DNA from: Photobacterium sanctipauli
GTDB taxonomy: Bacteria > Pseudomonadota > Gammaproteobacteria > Enterobacterales > Vibrionaceae
Assembly (NCBI RefSeq): GCF_003026495.1
Contig: NZ_PYMA01000003.1
Location: 372,001 to 436,000, forward strand
Length of the DNA stretch: 64,000 bases
Direction of reading: 5' to 3'
This document shows positions 10,090 to 19,317 of the stretch, piece after piece. The notes under the pieces are model-generated. The model was given only the letters and a program-made list of their open reading frames with translations. It was not told the DNA's origin and did no database searches. Position 1 is the first letter of the stretch; every line of letters begins with the position of its first letter. The position numbers and the translations under genes are program-made.

Positions 10090-10698
10090 ATGACAGGAAA
10101 TACGATCCAGAAACGACTCACTGCATTGGCACTCGCCCTTATGCTTGTCGGGTGTACGACTGACGCAGAAAGCCCACCTGTGGCTGAACAATCTAGGGAC
10201 TTATTCGATGACGATAGCGACGGGGTGATCAATGCCCGCGACAAGTGTCCCGGCACACCGCTTTCGGCAATCGTGGATAACGATGGCTGTCCAACCTATG
10301 TCGAGCGCAGCGAGTCGAATGATTTGCATATCCTATTTGCCAACGATTCCACGGTGATTCCCGACACCTTCTTAGCGCAAATCGAGAAAATGGCTCGCTT
10401 TCTTGCCCAATACCCAGAGGCCCGCATTGAGCTAAAAGGTTATGCCAGCCCGGTTGGGGCGGTCGATTACAATATCGGCCTGTCGCAACGGCGTGCCGAT
10501 GTCGTCCGTCAGCAATTAATCAGCTATGGGGTCAGCAATGCTCGGATCAAAACCCTCGGTTTTGGCGATACCGAGCCCGTTGCAGCCAGTACGCCGGAGC
10601 AAACCAATACGCTTAGCCGGCGGGTCACCGCTAGGGTCAGGGGGGAGCGCGGCAACGTGCTCGAAGAGTGGACCATTTTCTCGCTCCGTACCGACTAG
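10090..10698 (+). CDS. OmpA-family lipoprotein in the lap operon
   Basis: This is a 202-residue outer membrane lipoprotein predicted to bind peptidoglycan. The lipobox is LMLVGC (Cys at about residue 22). A thrombospondin type 3-like calcium motif (DDDSDGVINARDKCPGTP) follows, then an OmpA C-terminal domain from about residue 75 to 185 with the NIGLSQRRADVV helix. A strong ribosome site (AGGAGG, 6 nt spacing) precedes the ATG. OmpA-like genes are known in the related bpf loci of Shewanella. Here the protein may anchor the secretion channel or the retained adhesin to the cell wall, which is inference. Confidence 0.88.
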   Translation: MTGNTIQKRLTALALALMLVGCTTDAESPPVAEQSRDLFDDDSDGVINARDKCPGTPLSAIVDNDGCPTYVERSESNDLHILFANDSTVIPDTFLAQIEKMARFLAQYPEARIELKGYASPVGAVDYNIGLSQRRADVVRQQLISYGVSNARIKTLGFGDTEPVAASTPEQTNTLSRRVTARVRGERGNVLEEWTIFSLRTD

Positions 10699-10726
10699 CC
10701 ATGGCGCAATGATGAGGAGGCTTCCA

Positions 10727-11386
10727 ATGATGCTTTGCCTGCTTGCCTTGCTGATACCAACAGGATCAGCCAACGCCCTTACCCCGTCAGAGCAACAAAG
10801 TATCAAGCTGATCCGTGATGCTTATGGGGAACGCGCAGGGCTTAGGGTCGAAGCTTGGCGCCAACTATTAAAAGATATCCGCCAAGATGATGAAATGCGC
10901 TTACTTGAGCAGGTAAACGACTTTTTCAACCAACTCCGCTTCCTTGATGACATCGAAATATGGGGTAAAGAAGATTACTGGGCGACACCACTCGAATTTC
11001 TTGGTGTTGGCGCCGGTGATTGCGAAGAGTTCAGTATCGCCAAGTACTTCTCCCTGCGGGAACTGGGGATGGATGACGAAAAGTTAAGATTGGTTTACGT
11101 CAAGGCCCTTGAGCTCAACCAATTCCACATGGTGCTGGCCTATTACCCGACCCCGTCAGCGGTCCCCCTGCTGCTCGATAACTTAACGCCAGATATCGTT
11201 GTCGTGAGCCAACGCCCCGATCTCCAACCAATTTTCAGCTTCAACGGTAGCAAGCTTTGGTTAATTAAATTACAGGGGAAGGGTGAACTGGCGGGCGATG
11301 CCAGCCAAATTAAACAATGGAATGACCTACGCAGCCGCTTCAGCGGCCAGCAGTTGGCTCAGCCAATCATCAGGCTAAACGAGTAG
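10727..11386 (+). CDS. lapG: LapG-like transglutaminase-type periplasmic cysteine protease
   Basis: This 219-residue periplasmic protease is predicted to release the adhesin by cutting its N-terminus at a dialanine site. A signal peptide covers about residues 1-17 (ending GSANA). The predicted catalytic triad of the BTLCP/LapG family is visible: Cys99 in GAGDCEEFS, His134 in NQFHMVL and Asp151 in LLLDNL, with spacing close to that of Pseudomonas LapG. The frame is open further upstream, but the ATG at 10727 has AGGAGG at 6 nt spacing and starts the signal peptide. It is followed after 13 bp by the LapD-like gene, whose product is expected to hold it inactive when c-di-GMP is high. Confidence 0.93.
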   Translation: MMLCLLALLIPTGSANALTPSEQQSIKLIRDAYGERAGLRVEAWRQLLKDIRQDDEMRLLEQVNDFFNQLRFLDDIEIWGKEDYWATPLEFLGVGAGDCEEFSIAKYFSLRELGMDDEKLRLVYVKALELNQFHMVLAYYPTPSAVPLLLDNLTPDIVVVSQRPDLQPIFSFNGSKLWLIKLQGKGELAGDASQIKQWNDLRSRFSGQQLAQPIIRLNE

Positions 11387-11399
11387 AGGAGAAACAATT

Positions 11400-13376
11400 A
11401 TGACTCTCTACCGCCGCTTGTTCATCGGAATGCTGTTACTGTTTATCCTGCTATTGGCGGGGATTTTTTCTAATCAGCTTTCCACCACCCAAAGCTTCCT
11501 GATGGAACAGCAATCGGTAGAGATGCGCAATGCGATGAATGCCGTTGGCCTAGCCCTTTCTCCCTATCTGGAAGAGACCGATCCTGTGGTGATTGAGTCG
11601 GTGCTCAATGCCATTTTTGACGGTAGCTTCTATCAGAGCGTGACCCTAGAGGTATTCGAGCCCAAACAGGTACTTGAGCGAACATACCCCGTTGCACCTA
11701 GCCACGTGCCAAATTGGTTTCAGCAATGGTTCACAATCCCTAGCACCACGGAGTCCAACACCATCACCAGCGGATGGCTTCAGCTTGCCAAAATAACCGT
11801 CACCAGCCATTCGTCCATCGCTTACGGTAAGCTTTGGCAAAGTGCCCAACAGCTATTATGGACTGTTGGTCTCTGTTTTTTGATCGGCATGGTGGCGCTC
11901 AAGTTCCTGCTCGACCGCATAGTCAAACAACCACTCGGCATTATGCAGGCAAAAGCCAAGGCCATTGCTAGCAATAACTTCGGTGAAGCATTGGCCGAGC
12001 CCAGTACCCGAGAACTAAAAGATTTGGTGGTCGCCTTCAACCACATGTCCCATCAACTTAAGCGCCATTTCAGCCAACAAGCAGCCGAAGCGGACATTCT
12101 CCGTAAGCGAGCTTATCAAGATCCCGAATCCGGTTTAGGTAACCGGCGCTTATCGCTGCTCCAACTGGAAGAATGGTTAGCAGAAGAAGCGGCGTCTGAG
12201 CAAGCAGGGGTGATGATCATTGCCATTCCGGCTTTGAGCCAGCTGCGCCAAGCCAACCAGTATGCCGAAGCCAAACAGCTCGCCAAGGCGGTAGGCGATA
12301 GACTGACACTACTGGTAACGCCAAGCCTGCACATAGGCCGGCTTAGCCATAGCGAATTTATTCTGATCAACCATGACTCGCTTGCCAATGACATCCCCCT
12401 TGGGCAACTGGCGCACACACTCCGTGCTGACATGATCAACCTTGCCCAGGCAACCTTTTCTCACCAAGAAGCACTACAGGCAGATAACGAGGTGATTATC
12501 GGTGTAATTTCAAAACAAGGCACTGACATTGACGGCCACACCTCGTTAACCCATTTTCTGGCCCAATGTGACAACATCCAAACCGTCGCCAGGCAGCATG
12601 TTGATAAAATCGCCGTCGTTGACCGACCACCAGCGAAACAGGCCACGCCTTTTTGGGGTAAGCAGCAATGGCTTGAACTGGTAAGGTTTGCGGTGGCGGA
12701 AGAGCAAATTAACTTTAGCTACCAAAAAGCCATTAACGGCGCTGGCAAAGAGTTGCACCGAGAGCTTTTTACCTCGGTTCAATACCAGAACCGCACTTAC
12801 AACGCCGGGCAATTTTTCCCACCATTGGCTGCGCTAAACAGTACCAGCGAAATCGATCGCTATATCATAGAGAAAGCCATTGAAGCCCTGCGCAACCGGC
12901 ATCACTTTGTCGCACTCAACCTTGCCTCCACCACGGTGATTGACGGCGGCTTCACGCACTGGCTTGATAACCTTCTGGCAGCTCAACCCACGTTAAGCCA
13001 ACAGCTGCTATTTGAGCTGCCCGAAACCGTATTCATTCACCACCCAGAGCAAACCCGGCTACTGTGCGACATTATCACCCAGCACCAATATTCATTTGGC
13101 GTCGATAACTGTGGTGCCCATTTTAATTCCAGCTACCTGCAAAATTTCCGCCCCCGTTATATCAAGTTGGACTTCACCTACACCCGCCAACTTGACGAAG
13201 AGGTCAAAACCGATGCCCTTCAGGCCATTACCCGTGCAGCAGCCAACCTTGGCATCACTTCAATCGCCACCCGGGTAGAAACCAAACAGCAGGTTGAAAC
13301 CCTTGCTAAATTCGGGGTTGAAGGCTTCCAAGGCTATGTCGTGGCTCAATATACCAAGGGGGATGACGATGAATGA
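11400..13376 (+). CDS. lapD: LapD-like c-di-GMP receptor with degenerate GGDEF and EAL domains
   Basis: This 658-residue inner membrane protein is predicted to sense cytoplasmic c-di-GMP and bind LapG in the periplasm. It has an N-terminal membrane segment (about 8-26), a LapD/MoxY-type periplasmic domain (about 27-150), a second membrane segment (about 155-172), a HAMP linker, a GGDEF-fold domain in which the signature reads LSHSEF (near residue 320), and an EAL-fold domain in which EAL is replaced (HRELFTSV) and the DDFG region reads DNCGAHFNSS. Both active sites therefore look dead, as in Pseudomonas LapD, which works by binding rather than catalysis. It overlaps the ABC exporter gene by 8 nt. 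Confidence 0.93.
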   Translation: MTLYRRLFIGMLLLFILLLAGIFSNQLSTTQSFLMEQQSVEMRNAMNAVGLALSPYLEETDPVVIESVLNAIFDGSFYQSVTLEVFEPKQVLERTYPVAPSHVPNWFQQWFTIPSTTESNTITSGWLQLAKITVTSHSSIAYGKLWQSAQQLLWTVGLCFLIGMVALKFLLDRIVKQPLGIMQAKAKAIASNNFGEALAEPSTRELKDLVVAFNHMSHQLKRHFSQQAAEADILRKRAYQDPESGLGNRRLSLLQLEEWLAEEAASEQAGVMIIAIPALSQLRQANQYAEAKQLAKAVGDRLTLLVTPSLHIGRLSHSEFILINHDSLANDIPLGQLAHTLRADMINLAQATFSHQEALQADNEVIIGVISKQGTDIDGHTSLTHFLAQCDNIQTVARQHVDKIAVVDRPPAKQATPFWGKQQWLELVRFAVAEEQINFSYQKAINGAGKELHRELFTSVQYQNRTYNAGQFFPPLAALNSTSEIDRYIIEKAIEALRNRHHFVALNLASTTVIDGGFTHWLDNLLAAQPTLSQQLLFELPETVFIHHPEQTRLLCDIITQHQYSFGVDNCGAHFNSSYLQNFRPRYIKLDFTYTRQLDEEVKTDALQAITRAAANLGITSIATRVETKQQVETLAKFGVEGFQGYVVAQYTKGDDDE

Positions 13377-15558
13377 TCCCCTACTCGCCGCTCTAACATT
13401 GGTCTGTCGCCATTACGGTCAGCATTGCTCAGCCAAAAGCTTGACTGCCGGGTTACCCTTACCTGACGGCATACTCACTCCGCATTTATTTCCCCGGGCC
13501 GCCAGCAACGCGGGGTTATCGGCCATTCAGGAAAACATCCCACTGTCGCAACTCTCGCCCCTGTTGCTCCCCGCTGTGGTGCTGATGGAAAACCGCCAAG
13601 CCTGTGTCGTCCTGGATATCAACCCCCAAAGCCAACAAGCCCATGTCGCCCTCAATGTCAGCGGTGAAAGCAGGCATGAAAACCATTATGAAAACAAGCA
13701 TGAAAACAATCATAAATTCATCAAACAATGGCTGCCCATCAATGAGCTTGAAAAGCAGTTTCTCAATACCCTCTTTCTGCTGAAAAAGCCCTACCAATTC
13801 GATGAGCGTAGCCCTATCAGCAGCGAGTCGGCCGACAAAGCTGGCTCACATTGGTTCTGGGATACCATTTGGCAATCGAAGGCTATCTACCGTGATGTCT
13901 TCATCGCCTCTATTTTGCTCAATTTGTTTGCCGTCGCCCTGCCACTGTTCACCCGCTTGGTGTATGACAAAATTGTGCCCAACCAAGCCTTCGATTCGCT
14001 TTGGGTGTTAGTAAGCGGGATGGCGGTCATTCTCTGCTTCGACTTATTACTTAAAGTACTGCGGAACTACTTCATTGACATTGCGGGCAAGAAATCAGAC
14101 ATCCTGATGTCATCGGCCATATATAGCAAAGCCATAAGCTTAAAGAGTGCGGCACGTCCACCCTCGGTAGGGGCTTTCGCCCGTCACCTGCAAGAGTTCG
14201 AGGCCATTCGCGAACTGTTTACCTCCTCAACTATCGCCGCCGCCATCGACTTACCTTTCGCCCTGTTTTTCATATTGGTGATTTGGTTGATTGCAGGCCC
14301 GTTGGTGATCATTCCCATTGCTGCCGTGCTGATCTTGATTGTTTACAGCCTAATCGTGCAAAAGCCACTGCAAACCAGCATCGAAGAAGGCTCGAAGCTC
14401 GCCTCGCAAAAGCAAGCCAATCTTGTTGAAAGCTTGTTTGGGTTTGAAACCGTCAAGCTATTCAATGCCAGCAGCCAATTCCAATACAAGTGGGAACAAG
14501 CGGTCGCCCATATGGCCAACTGGGGTATCAAGTCCCGCCGCCTAACCGATTCGGTTGGCAGCGTTGCCAGCACGACGCAACAAGGTGTGTCTATCGCGGT
14601 TATCGTATTCGGGGTCTACCTGATTGCGGCCGGCGAGCTCTCCGTCGGCGGCTTGATTGCCACCTCTATGCTGACTAGCCGTGCCATTGCTCCCATGGTG
14701 CAACTGTCGCAGCTCTCAACCCGTTACCAGCAGGCCAAGTCTGCCATGGGGATCATCAACCAGCTCATGGCAAGCCCAAGCGAGCTAAACCCGCAACAGG
14801 GCTATCTATCAAGCGTGAGTCTTAGCGGTGCTATTTGCTGTGACCACTTGAGCTTTAGCTACCCTTCGTCCTCAGCCCCTTTGCAAGGCGCAAAGGATAC
14901 AAGTTCAAGCACCAAGGCGCTCGATGGAATCAGCCTGACTATTCAGCCGGGGGAGAAGGTCGCCATTATTGGCAAGATAGGCTCGGGCAAATCCACCCTG
15001 CTTAGGCTTATCATGGGGCTTTATCCGCCGACTGACGGCGCCATCCGGCTGAATAATACCGACATCCACCAATTCAACCCCGTTGATATTCGCCATCAGA
15101 TAGGCTGCGTACCGCAAGACATCGTGCTGTTCTTCGGCTCTATCCGCGACAATATTATCCTGGGCCAGCCACAGGCAAGTGAGCAGGCTATCCAACGAGC
15201 ATGCGAACAATCTGGCGTCAGCCATTTTATCCAGCACGAACCATCGGGACTTAACCGCCAAATTGGCGAAAACGGAAACCAGTTGTCAGGCGGGCAAAAA
15301 CAAGCCATCGCCATTGCCCGGGCCTTGGTTTCGCAACCCAACATTTTACTGCTGGATGAGCCCACCAGCAGCATGGACAACCGCGCCGAACAACATTTCA
15401 AGCGCTACCTGACTTCGCTTGATAAGCACCACACCCTGCTTTTGTTCAGCCACAAGTCCAGCATGCTAGAAGTCGTCGATAGAATTATCGTATTGGATAG
15501 GGGCAAGGTCGTGGCCGATGGGGACAGGGAACATGTACTTAACCAGCTAAAGAGATAG
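13369..15558 (+). CDS. lapB: Type I secretion ABC transporter (LapB-like)
   Basis: This 729-residue inner membrane exporter drives adhesin secretion. An N-terminal C39-peptidase-like domain (about 1-130) lacks the catalytic Cys context and should only bind cargo. A His/Glu/Asn-rich linker follows, then the six-helix membrane domain (about 165-440) and a nucleotide-binding domain with Walker A GKIGSGKST, signature LSGGQ, Walker B LLLDEPTSS and H-loop LLFSHK. The start at 13369 was chosen because a GGGGG run sits 6 nt upstream and it gives the usual LapB N-terminus; it overlaps the lapD end. It is the last gene of the operon; no strong terminator is visible after it. Confidence 0.93.
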   Translation: MNDPLLAALTLVCRHYGQHCSAKSLTAGLPLPDGILTPHLFPRAASNAGLSAIQENIPLSQLSPLLLPAVVLMENRQACVVLDINPQSQQAHVALNVSGESRHENHYENKHENNHKFIKQWLPINELEKQFLNTLFLLKKPYQFDERSPISSESADKAGSHWFWDTIWQSKAIYRDVFIASILLNLFAVALPLFTRLVYDKIVPNQAFDSLWVLVSGMAVILCFDLLLKVLRNYFIDIAGKKSDILMSSAIYSKAISLKSAARPPSVGAFARHLQEFEAIRELFTSSTIAAAIDLPFALFFILVIWLIAGPLVIIPIAAVLILIVYSLIVQKPLQTSIEEGSKLASQKQANLVESLFGFETVKLFNASSQFQYKWEQAVAHMANWGIKSRRLTDSVGSVASTTQQGVSIAVIVFGVYLIAAGELSVGGLIATSMLTSRAIAPMVQLSQLSTRYQQAKSAMGIINQLMASPSELNPQQGYLSSVSLSGAICCDHLSFSYPSSSAPLQGAKDTSSSTKALDGISLTIQPGEKVAIIGKIGSGKSTLLRLIMGLYPPTDGAIRLNNTDIHQFNPVDIRHQIGCVPQDIVLFFGSIRDNIILGQPQASEQAIQRACEQSGVSHFIQHEPSGLNRQIGENGNQLSGGQKQAIAIARALVSQPNILLLDEPTSSMDNRAEQHFKRYLTSLDKHHTLLLFSHKSSMLEVVDRIIVLDRGKVVADGDREHVLNQLKR
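13675..13716 (+). repeat. 12-nt tandem repeat encoding His-Glu-Asn-rich tetrapeptides in the exporter
   Basis: About three copies of a 12-nt unit (CATGAAAACAAN) plus a partial fourth lie in frame inside the exporter gene. They encode a run of HENH/YENK/HENN-type tetrapeptides between the N-terminal domain and the first membrane helix. Copy number changes would keep the frame. Confidence 0.7.
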
Positions 15559-16010
15559 CCGCAACCAGCATGCTCTCAATGTAAATTAATCCGACATGCT
15601 TCAAGTCTTAATGAACTCACAGACACCATTGATTGCAAGTTAAGACAAAAGTTGCACGATGAGTCTTAAAACAAAAACGCCAATATCTGATGAAACAGGC
15701 AGTTTTAGGTAAATTTAACCAATTAGCCGACACATTGCTTCGTATTCGGTTTACTTTGTCAGCATTTTTCTCAACGTGATAGCCTAATAATGCACACAAA
15801 ATATCTGCCAGTAAAATACCTTTCCAATATTTACCATATAAAACAAAAGCTTACCAAATAAACCCAAAGACTTAACACTCATAAGGTATACAGTTTTTAT
15901 TAATATCGACAATGGTGGACATAAGTCATTGATAAAATAGTGATAAATTCTTGGCACATAATTTGATAATTCTTCATACACCTCTTAGTTATGATGGAAG
16001 CGGAGTTATC
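15559..16010. other. AT-rich intergenic region of 452 bp
   Basis: No credible gene is seen; short frames here lack ribosome sites and conserved features. Scattered GTCTTAA/TTAAGAC copies occur near 15605, 15640 and 15662, forming a loose inverted arrangement of unknown meaning. The promoter of the PEP-CTERM gene is expected in the right half. Confidence 0.5.
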
Positions 16011-16730
16011 ATGAAACTATTACCCACACTTGCAGCAACAGCACTACTGACCACCAGCTTTTACTCCAATGCGCTGGTCATCGACTTTACCGACTCAACA
16101 AAATGGGGAACGCCTGCCTCCCCTCAAACACAGAGCTATACCTCAGCTTCTGGTATGACTTTCAATGTACAGGTGCAAGCATTCCGAAATAATGGCAATC
16201 CAACCAATTACACCTTCAATGCAGGCGAAGCCCACAGCAGCTGTATGGCTGTAACGGGTCTTGCATGTAATGGTGATGGCCTGGGTGTAAGAAACGACGA
16301 GATTTCTGGGGGTTCTAACAACTTACAGAAAATAGAAGTTCGCTTCTTTGATGAAACAAACAACCCGCTTAGTCTTGATTTTCTCAACGTCCAGTTTCTC
16401 GATCTGTTCGCCAACGAAGGCCAAAACAACAGCCAAGCCGAAGTGGCAACTATTTTGTTTGATACCCCTCCAACTACCAGTGTGACTGGTACTGCAACGG
16501 ATCGCCTTGGCTTTGCTTCTTATGATGCATCGGGCACGAGCTCATCAACACTTACAGCCCTGGTACTTGATATAGCAGACACTGGCTTTATGGACTTTTC
16601 ACTGGCGGCAATTACGATTGACGAAGGCTCGGATGCTTTCAAAGTAGCGGAACCCGCTTCACTGGCGCTGTTCGGTTTAGGGTTACTGGGCTTTGGCTAT
16701 TCCTCTCGCCAGCGAAAACCTAATGCATGA
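16011..16730 (+). CDS. PEP-CTERM sorting domain protein
   Basis: This 239-residue exported protein of unknown function has a signal peptide (about 1-21, ending SNA). The C-terminus carries a PEP-CTERM sorting signal: an EPASLALFGLGLLG motif, a hydrophobic helix and a basic tail (RQRK). Such proteins are processed by an exosortase and usually go to the outer surface or matrix. No exosortase gene is in the window. The middle part looks like a beta-rich secreted domain with two cysteines; I do not recognise a catalytic motif. The ATG at 16011 has GGAG about 5 nt upstream. Its position beside the adhesin operon suggests, but does not prove, a role in surface or matrix biology. Confidence 0.85.
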   Translation: MKLLPTLAATALLTTSFYSNALVIDFTDSTKWGTPASPQTQSYTSASGMTFNVQVQAFRNNGNPTNYTFNAGEAHSSCMAVTGLACNGDGLGVRNDEISGGSNNLQKIEVRFFDETNNPLSLDFLNVQFLDLFANEGQNNSQAEVATILFDTPPTTSVTGTATDRLGFASYDASGTSSSTLTALVLDIADTGFMDFSLAAITIDEGSDAFKVAEPASLALFGLGLLGFGYSSRQRKPNA

Positions 16731-16750
16731 AAGCCTCACCACAATGAGAT

Positions 16751-16782
16751 AGCTAGGTAACCAACACCTCGGTTACCTAGCT
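16751..16782. terminator. Perfect 12-bp hairpin between convergent genes
   Basis: AGCTAGGTAACC and its reverse complement flank an 8-nt loop in the gap between the PEP-CTERM gene and gltS, which converge here. There is no clean T tract, but position and stem strength favour a bidirectional terminator. Confidence 0.6.
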
Positions 16783-16812
16783 TCTAATAGAAAATGGCTT
16801 TAAACGCATCCT

Positions 16813-18009
16813 TTAAAAATTCGCCAAGAAATAAGGGATGATCAGCGCATTGGCAATATCGATAAAGAAAGCACATACCAGCGGTACGATGATGAAGGCC
16901 AAATGAGAATTACCGTAGCGCTGAGACACTGCCGACATATTTGCCATTGCGGTGGGTGTTGAGCCTAACGAGATGCCACCAAACCCCGCACAGATCACAG
17001 CCGCACCATAGCCTTTCCCCATAACCGGAAAGACAATAAAGATATTAATTAGCACCGCGACCACAAACTGGGCCGCCAGGATTGCAAAAATTGGCGCAGC
17101 CAAATCAATAAGTGTCCAAAGCTGCATGCTCATAAGCGACATGGCCAGGAAGGTACCCAAAGAAATATCGGCGATAAGTGCAATGGCTGGTGTCCGTGAC
17201 GGCCACACCGCCCCGGATACACGAGGATAAGAGTCAGGGATCACATTGGTGATCACTATCCCGGCAAATAAGCAGGTCACGAACAAGGGCAACTGCAAGC
17301 CAAACTCAGCAATCGCTTCATTTAATAAAAAACCAACAATGACACAAATATGAATCGCGTAAATGGCATCGAGAAAATCATAAGCCGTGATTGGCTTTCC
17401 ACCGCCATTATCATCACTGACACCAACGTCCAACTGCTCCTTGGTGGAAGGCGTTAGCTGGTGACGAGTGATCAAAAACTTGGCGATGGGTCCTCCCATC
17501 AAACTGGCCAAGATCAAACCAAAGGTCGCACTGGCGATACCAATTTCCATCGCATTGGAGATACCAAACTCTTCAGCAACTCGCGGCGCCCAGGCAATGG
17601 CGGTACCATGACCACCGATGAGCGAGATACTGCCGCCCAACAGGCCGACGGCGGGATCTAGGCCGAACATACCCGCTACACCAATTCCAGTGAGGTTTTG
17701 GATAATCATATAGCCGATGGTGATCACCAATAGAATCACCAATGGCATCCCACCGCGAAGCAAGTCTTTAAAACTGGCGTTGATCCCAATCGTGGTAAAG
17801 AAGTACACCAGCAAGACATCACGGGCCATTAAATCAAATTCAATTTCGATGTCGGTAGTGGCATAGACGAGGGCAATGAGTAACGAAAACAGGATCCCGC
17901 CGGTGACTGGCTTGGGAATGCTGAACTCTTTCAATATGGGTATCAGGCTGTTTAGCCTTCGTCCGACAAACAGGACAAGAATCCCCACCGTTACAGCAAA
18001 AAAAGCCAT
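16813..18009 (-). CDS. gltS: Sodium/glutamate symporter GltS
   Basis: This 398-residue inner membrane protein imports glutamate with sodium. The sequence is strongly hydrophobic with about ten membrane segments and the two GltS glycine-rich reentrant loops (GGSISLIGGHGTA near residue 130 and FGGISLGSTPTAMA near residue 345). Length matches the family. It stands alone and converges with the PEP-CTERM gene. The ribosome site before the ATG is weak. Confidence 0.95.
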   Translation of the reverse strand: MAFFAVTVGILVLFVGRRLNSLIPILKEFSIPKPVTGGILFSLLIALVYATTDIEIEFDLMARDVLLVYFFTTIGINASFKDLLRGGMPLVILLVITIGYMIIQNLTGIGVAGMFGLDPAVGLLGGSISLIGGHGTAIAWAPRVAEEFGISNAMEIGIASATFGLILASLMGGPIAKFLITRHQLTPSTKEQLDVGVSDDNGGGKPITAYDFLDAIYAIHICVIVGFLLNEAIAEFGLQLPLFVTCLFAGIVITNVIPDSYPRVSGAVWPSRTPAIALIADISLGTFLAMSLMSMQLWTLIDLAAPIFAILAAQFVVAVLINIFIVFPVMGKGYGAAVICAGFGGISLGSTPTAMANMSAVSQRYGNSHLAFIIVPLVCAFFIDIANALIIPYFLANF

Positions 18010-18177
18010 TTAGTTGGAGTACACCGTTAACCCAATCCATTTCCATAAGCCGCTACCCACTGAAGTAAGTCATCAATACCAAAGGAATTTCCATGCATTG
18101 CTAACCATAGCAAAACATCCTTTGCTTGATGGGATTACTCAATCAGAAGTACGACTAAATTCACTGAGGTCATCGAT

Positions 18178-18747
18178 TCAAACCACAAAATCATAAATTG
18201 CGGAGTATTGGCCCGACGCACTCTTTTGCGGTGACATTTGCAACAAGTCCCGGTTCTTGCCCCACCATTCGTTGCCGGTTTGGCCTTTCAGGTACAACTG
18301 GGTAGTGAGCAGTTCACTATGGCCCCGCCAAAGCTTGACATGAATATGCGGTGGTCGCCCGGTATAAGGGACAGGGTACAGGGTGCGGAACTGATAGCGG
18401 CCTTGCTCATCGGTGACCACTGCACCATTTCCGGCAAAATGGCTATCATGTTTTTCGGTGTTGGCCTGCCTCGGGTGATGGTAAATACCCGCCCCGTCGC
18501 ACTGCCAGATCTCGATTTTCATGTTTGCTAACGGTTGGCCCTGCTGATCAAAAACACGCCCACTTAGCACCATCGGCGATCCATTTAACCCGTTTTCTTT
18601 TAGGATCAGATCCTCACGAAGTGGTATTACCTCAACAGGATAAAAAGGCCCTTCGGCATCTTTGGGGGTAAGCGGCTTGCGTCCTGACGCCCATGAAGGA
18701 AAAATAAATGCCAATGAAAACAGTTCGATAAATCGTCTTCTCTTCAT
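18178..18747 (-). CDS. Intradiol ring-cleavage dioxygenase-like protein with Tat-like signal
   Basis: This 189-residue protein has the protocatechuate/catechol dioxygenase fold. The expected non-haem iron ligands are visible: one Tyr in DGAGIYHHP, one Tyr in FRTLYPVPYTGRPPH, and two His in RPPHIHVKL. The N-terminus (MKRRRFIELFSLAF) resembles a twin-arginine signal, which fits an exported, folded iron enzyme. The start at 18747 has AAGGAG upstream; a longer frame begins at 18810 but lacks a ribosome site. No aromatic degradation genes are nearby, so the substrate is unknown. Related Tat-type proteins are common and mostly uncharacterised. Confidence 0.82.
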   Translation of the reverse strand: MKRRRFIELFSLAFIFPSWASGRKPLTPKDAEGPFYPVEVIPLREDLILKENGLNGSPMVLSGRVFDQQGQPLANMKIEIWQCDGAGIYHHPRQANTEKHDSHFAGNGAVVTDEQGRYQFRTLYPVPYTGRPPHIHVKLWRGHSELLTTQLYLKGQTGNEWWGKNRDLLQMSPQKSASGQYSAIYDFVV

Positions 18748-19055
18748 AACTGCATCTCCTTTCAGCTTTGCAACATCGCTCTGTTTCCATGCCGTAAGTG
18801 TGGCAGTCAATCTCGATTTTGTCGCATTAAGGTACTTTTCAAATAATCGCCTTTACTTCTTAATATTTTCAGGTACTATTCATCTCGCTCTGAAATACAG
18901 AGTTATTAATGAAACATCAAGTAATAAGTAGAACCCTCAGTTACATTTGCGTTATCGTGTTTGTCCTCAGTGTTTCCCTTAGCTTTACGTGAAAGTTAAT
19001 AATTCAGCTTACAGCGCAACACTATTTATTTAATTGAATTAAAAAGGGGCATAAC

Positions 19056-19268
19056 ATGTCTGCATCAAACACTGGTACTGTTAAGTGGTTTAACGAAGAG
19101 AAAGGTTTCGGTTTCATTTCTCAAGACAACGGCGGCGCTGACGTATTCGTTCACTTCCGTGCTATCGCTTCTGAAGGCTTCAAGACTCTTGCTGAAGGCC
19201 AGAAAGTGTCTTTCGAAGTTGAACAAGGCCAAAAAGGTCTTCAAGCAGCTAACGTTGTTAAGCTTTAA
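19056..19268 (+). CDS. CspA-family cold-shock protein
   Basis: This 70-residue single-stranded nucleic acid binding protein is one OB fold with both RNA-binding motifs, KGFGFI (RNP1) and VFVHF (RNP2). Such proteins act as RNA chaperones. The codon use is that of a highly expressed gene. AAGGGG lies just upstream of the ATG. A terminator follows about 25 bp after the stop codon, so it is monocistronic. Whether it is cold-induced cannot be told from the coding sequence. Confidence 0.96.
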   Translation: MSASNTGTVKWFNEEKGFGFISQDNGGADVFVHFRAIASEGFKTLAEGQKVSFEVEQGQKGLQAANVVKL

Positions 19269-19285
19269 TTCTTAGTTAAGAATTA
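19266..19285. repeat. Perfect 9-bp inverted repeat overlapping the csp stop codon
   Basis: TAATTCTTA and TAAGAATTA are separated by 2 nt, starting at the stop codon of the cold-shock gene and just before its terminator. It could form an AU-rich hairpin affecting mRNA stability. Confidence 0.7.
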
Positions 19286-19292
19286 AACGATG

Positions 19293-19317
19293 AAAGGTCG
19301 CCTAGGCGGCCTTTTTT
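19293..19317 (+). terminator. Rho-independent terminator of the csp gene
   Basis: A GC-rich stem (AGGTCGCC/GGCGGCCT with a small loop) is followed directly by six T residues. Confidence 0.9.

Noticed and set aside
10526..10726. N-terminal extension of the LapG frame
   Set aside because: It overlaps the OmpA-like gene in another frame, and the signal peptide plus a strong ribosome site sit at 10727.
15617..15981. Two short minus-strand frames in the gap after the exporter gene
   Set aside because: No ribosome sites, no membrane or domain features, AT-rich region; more likely chance frames.
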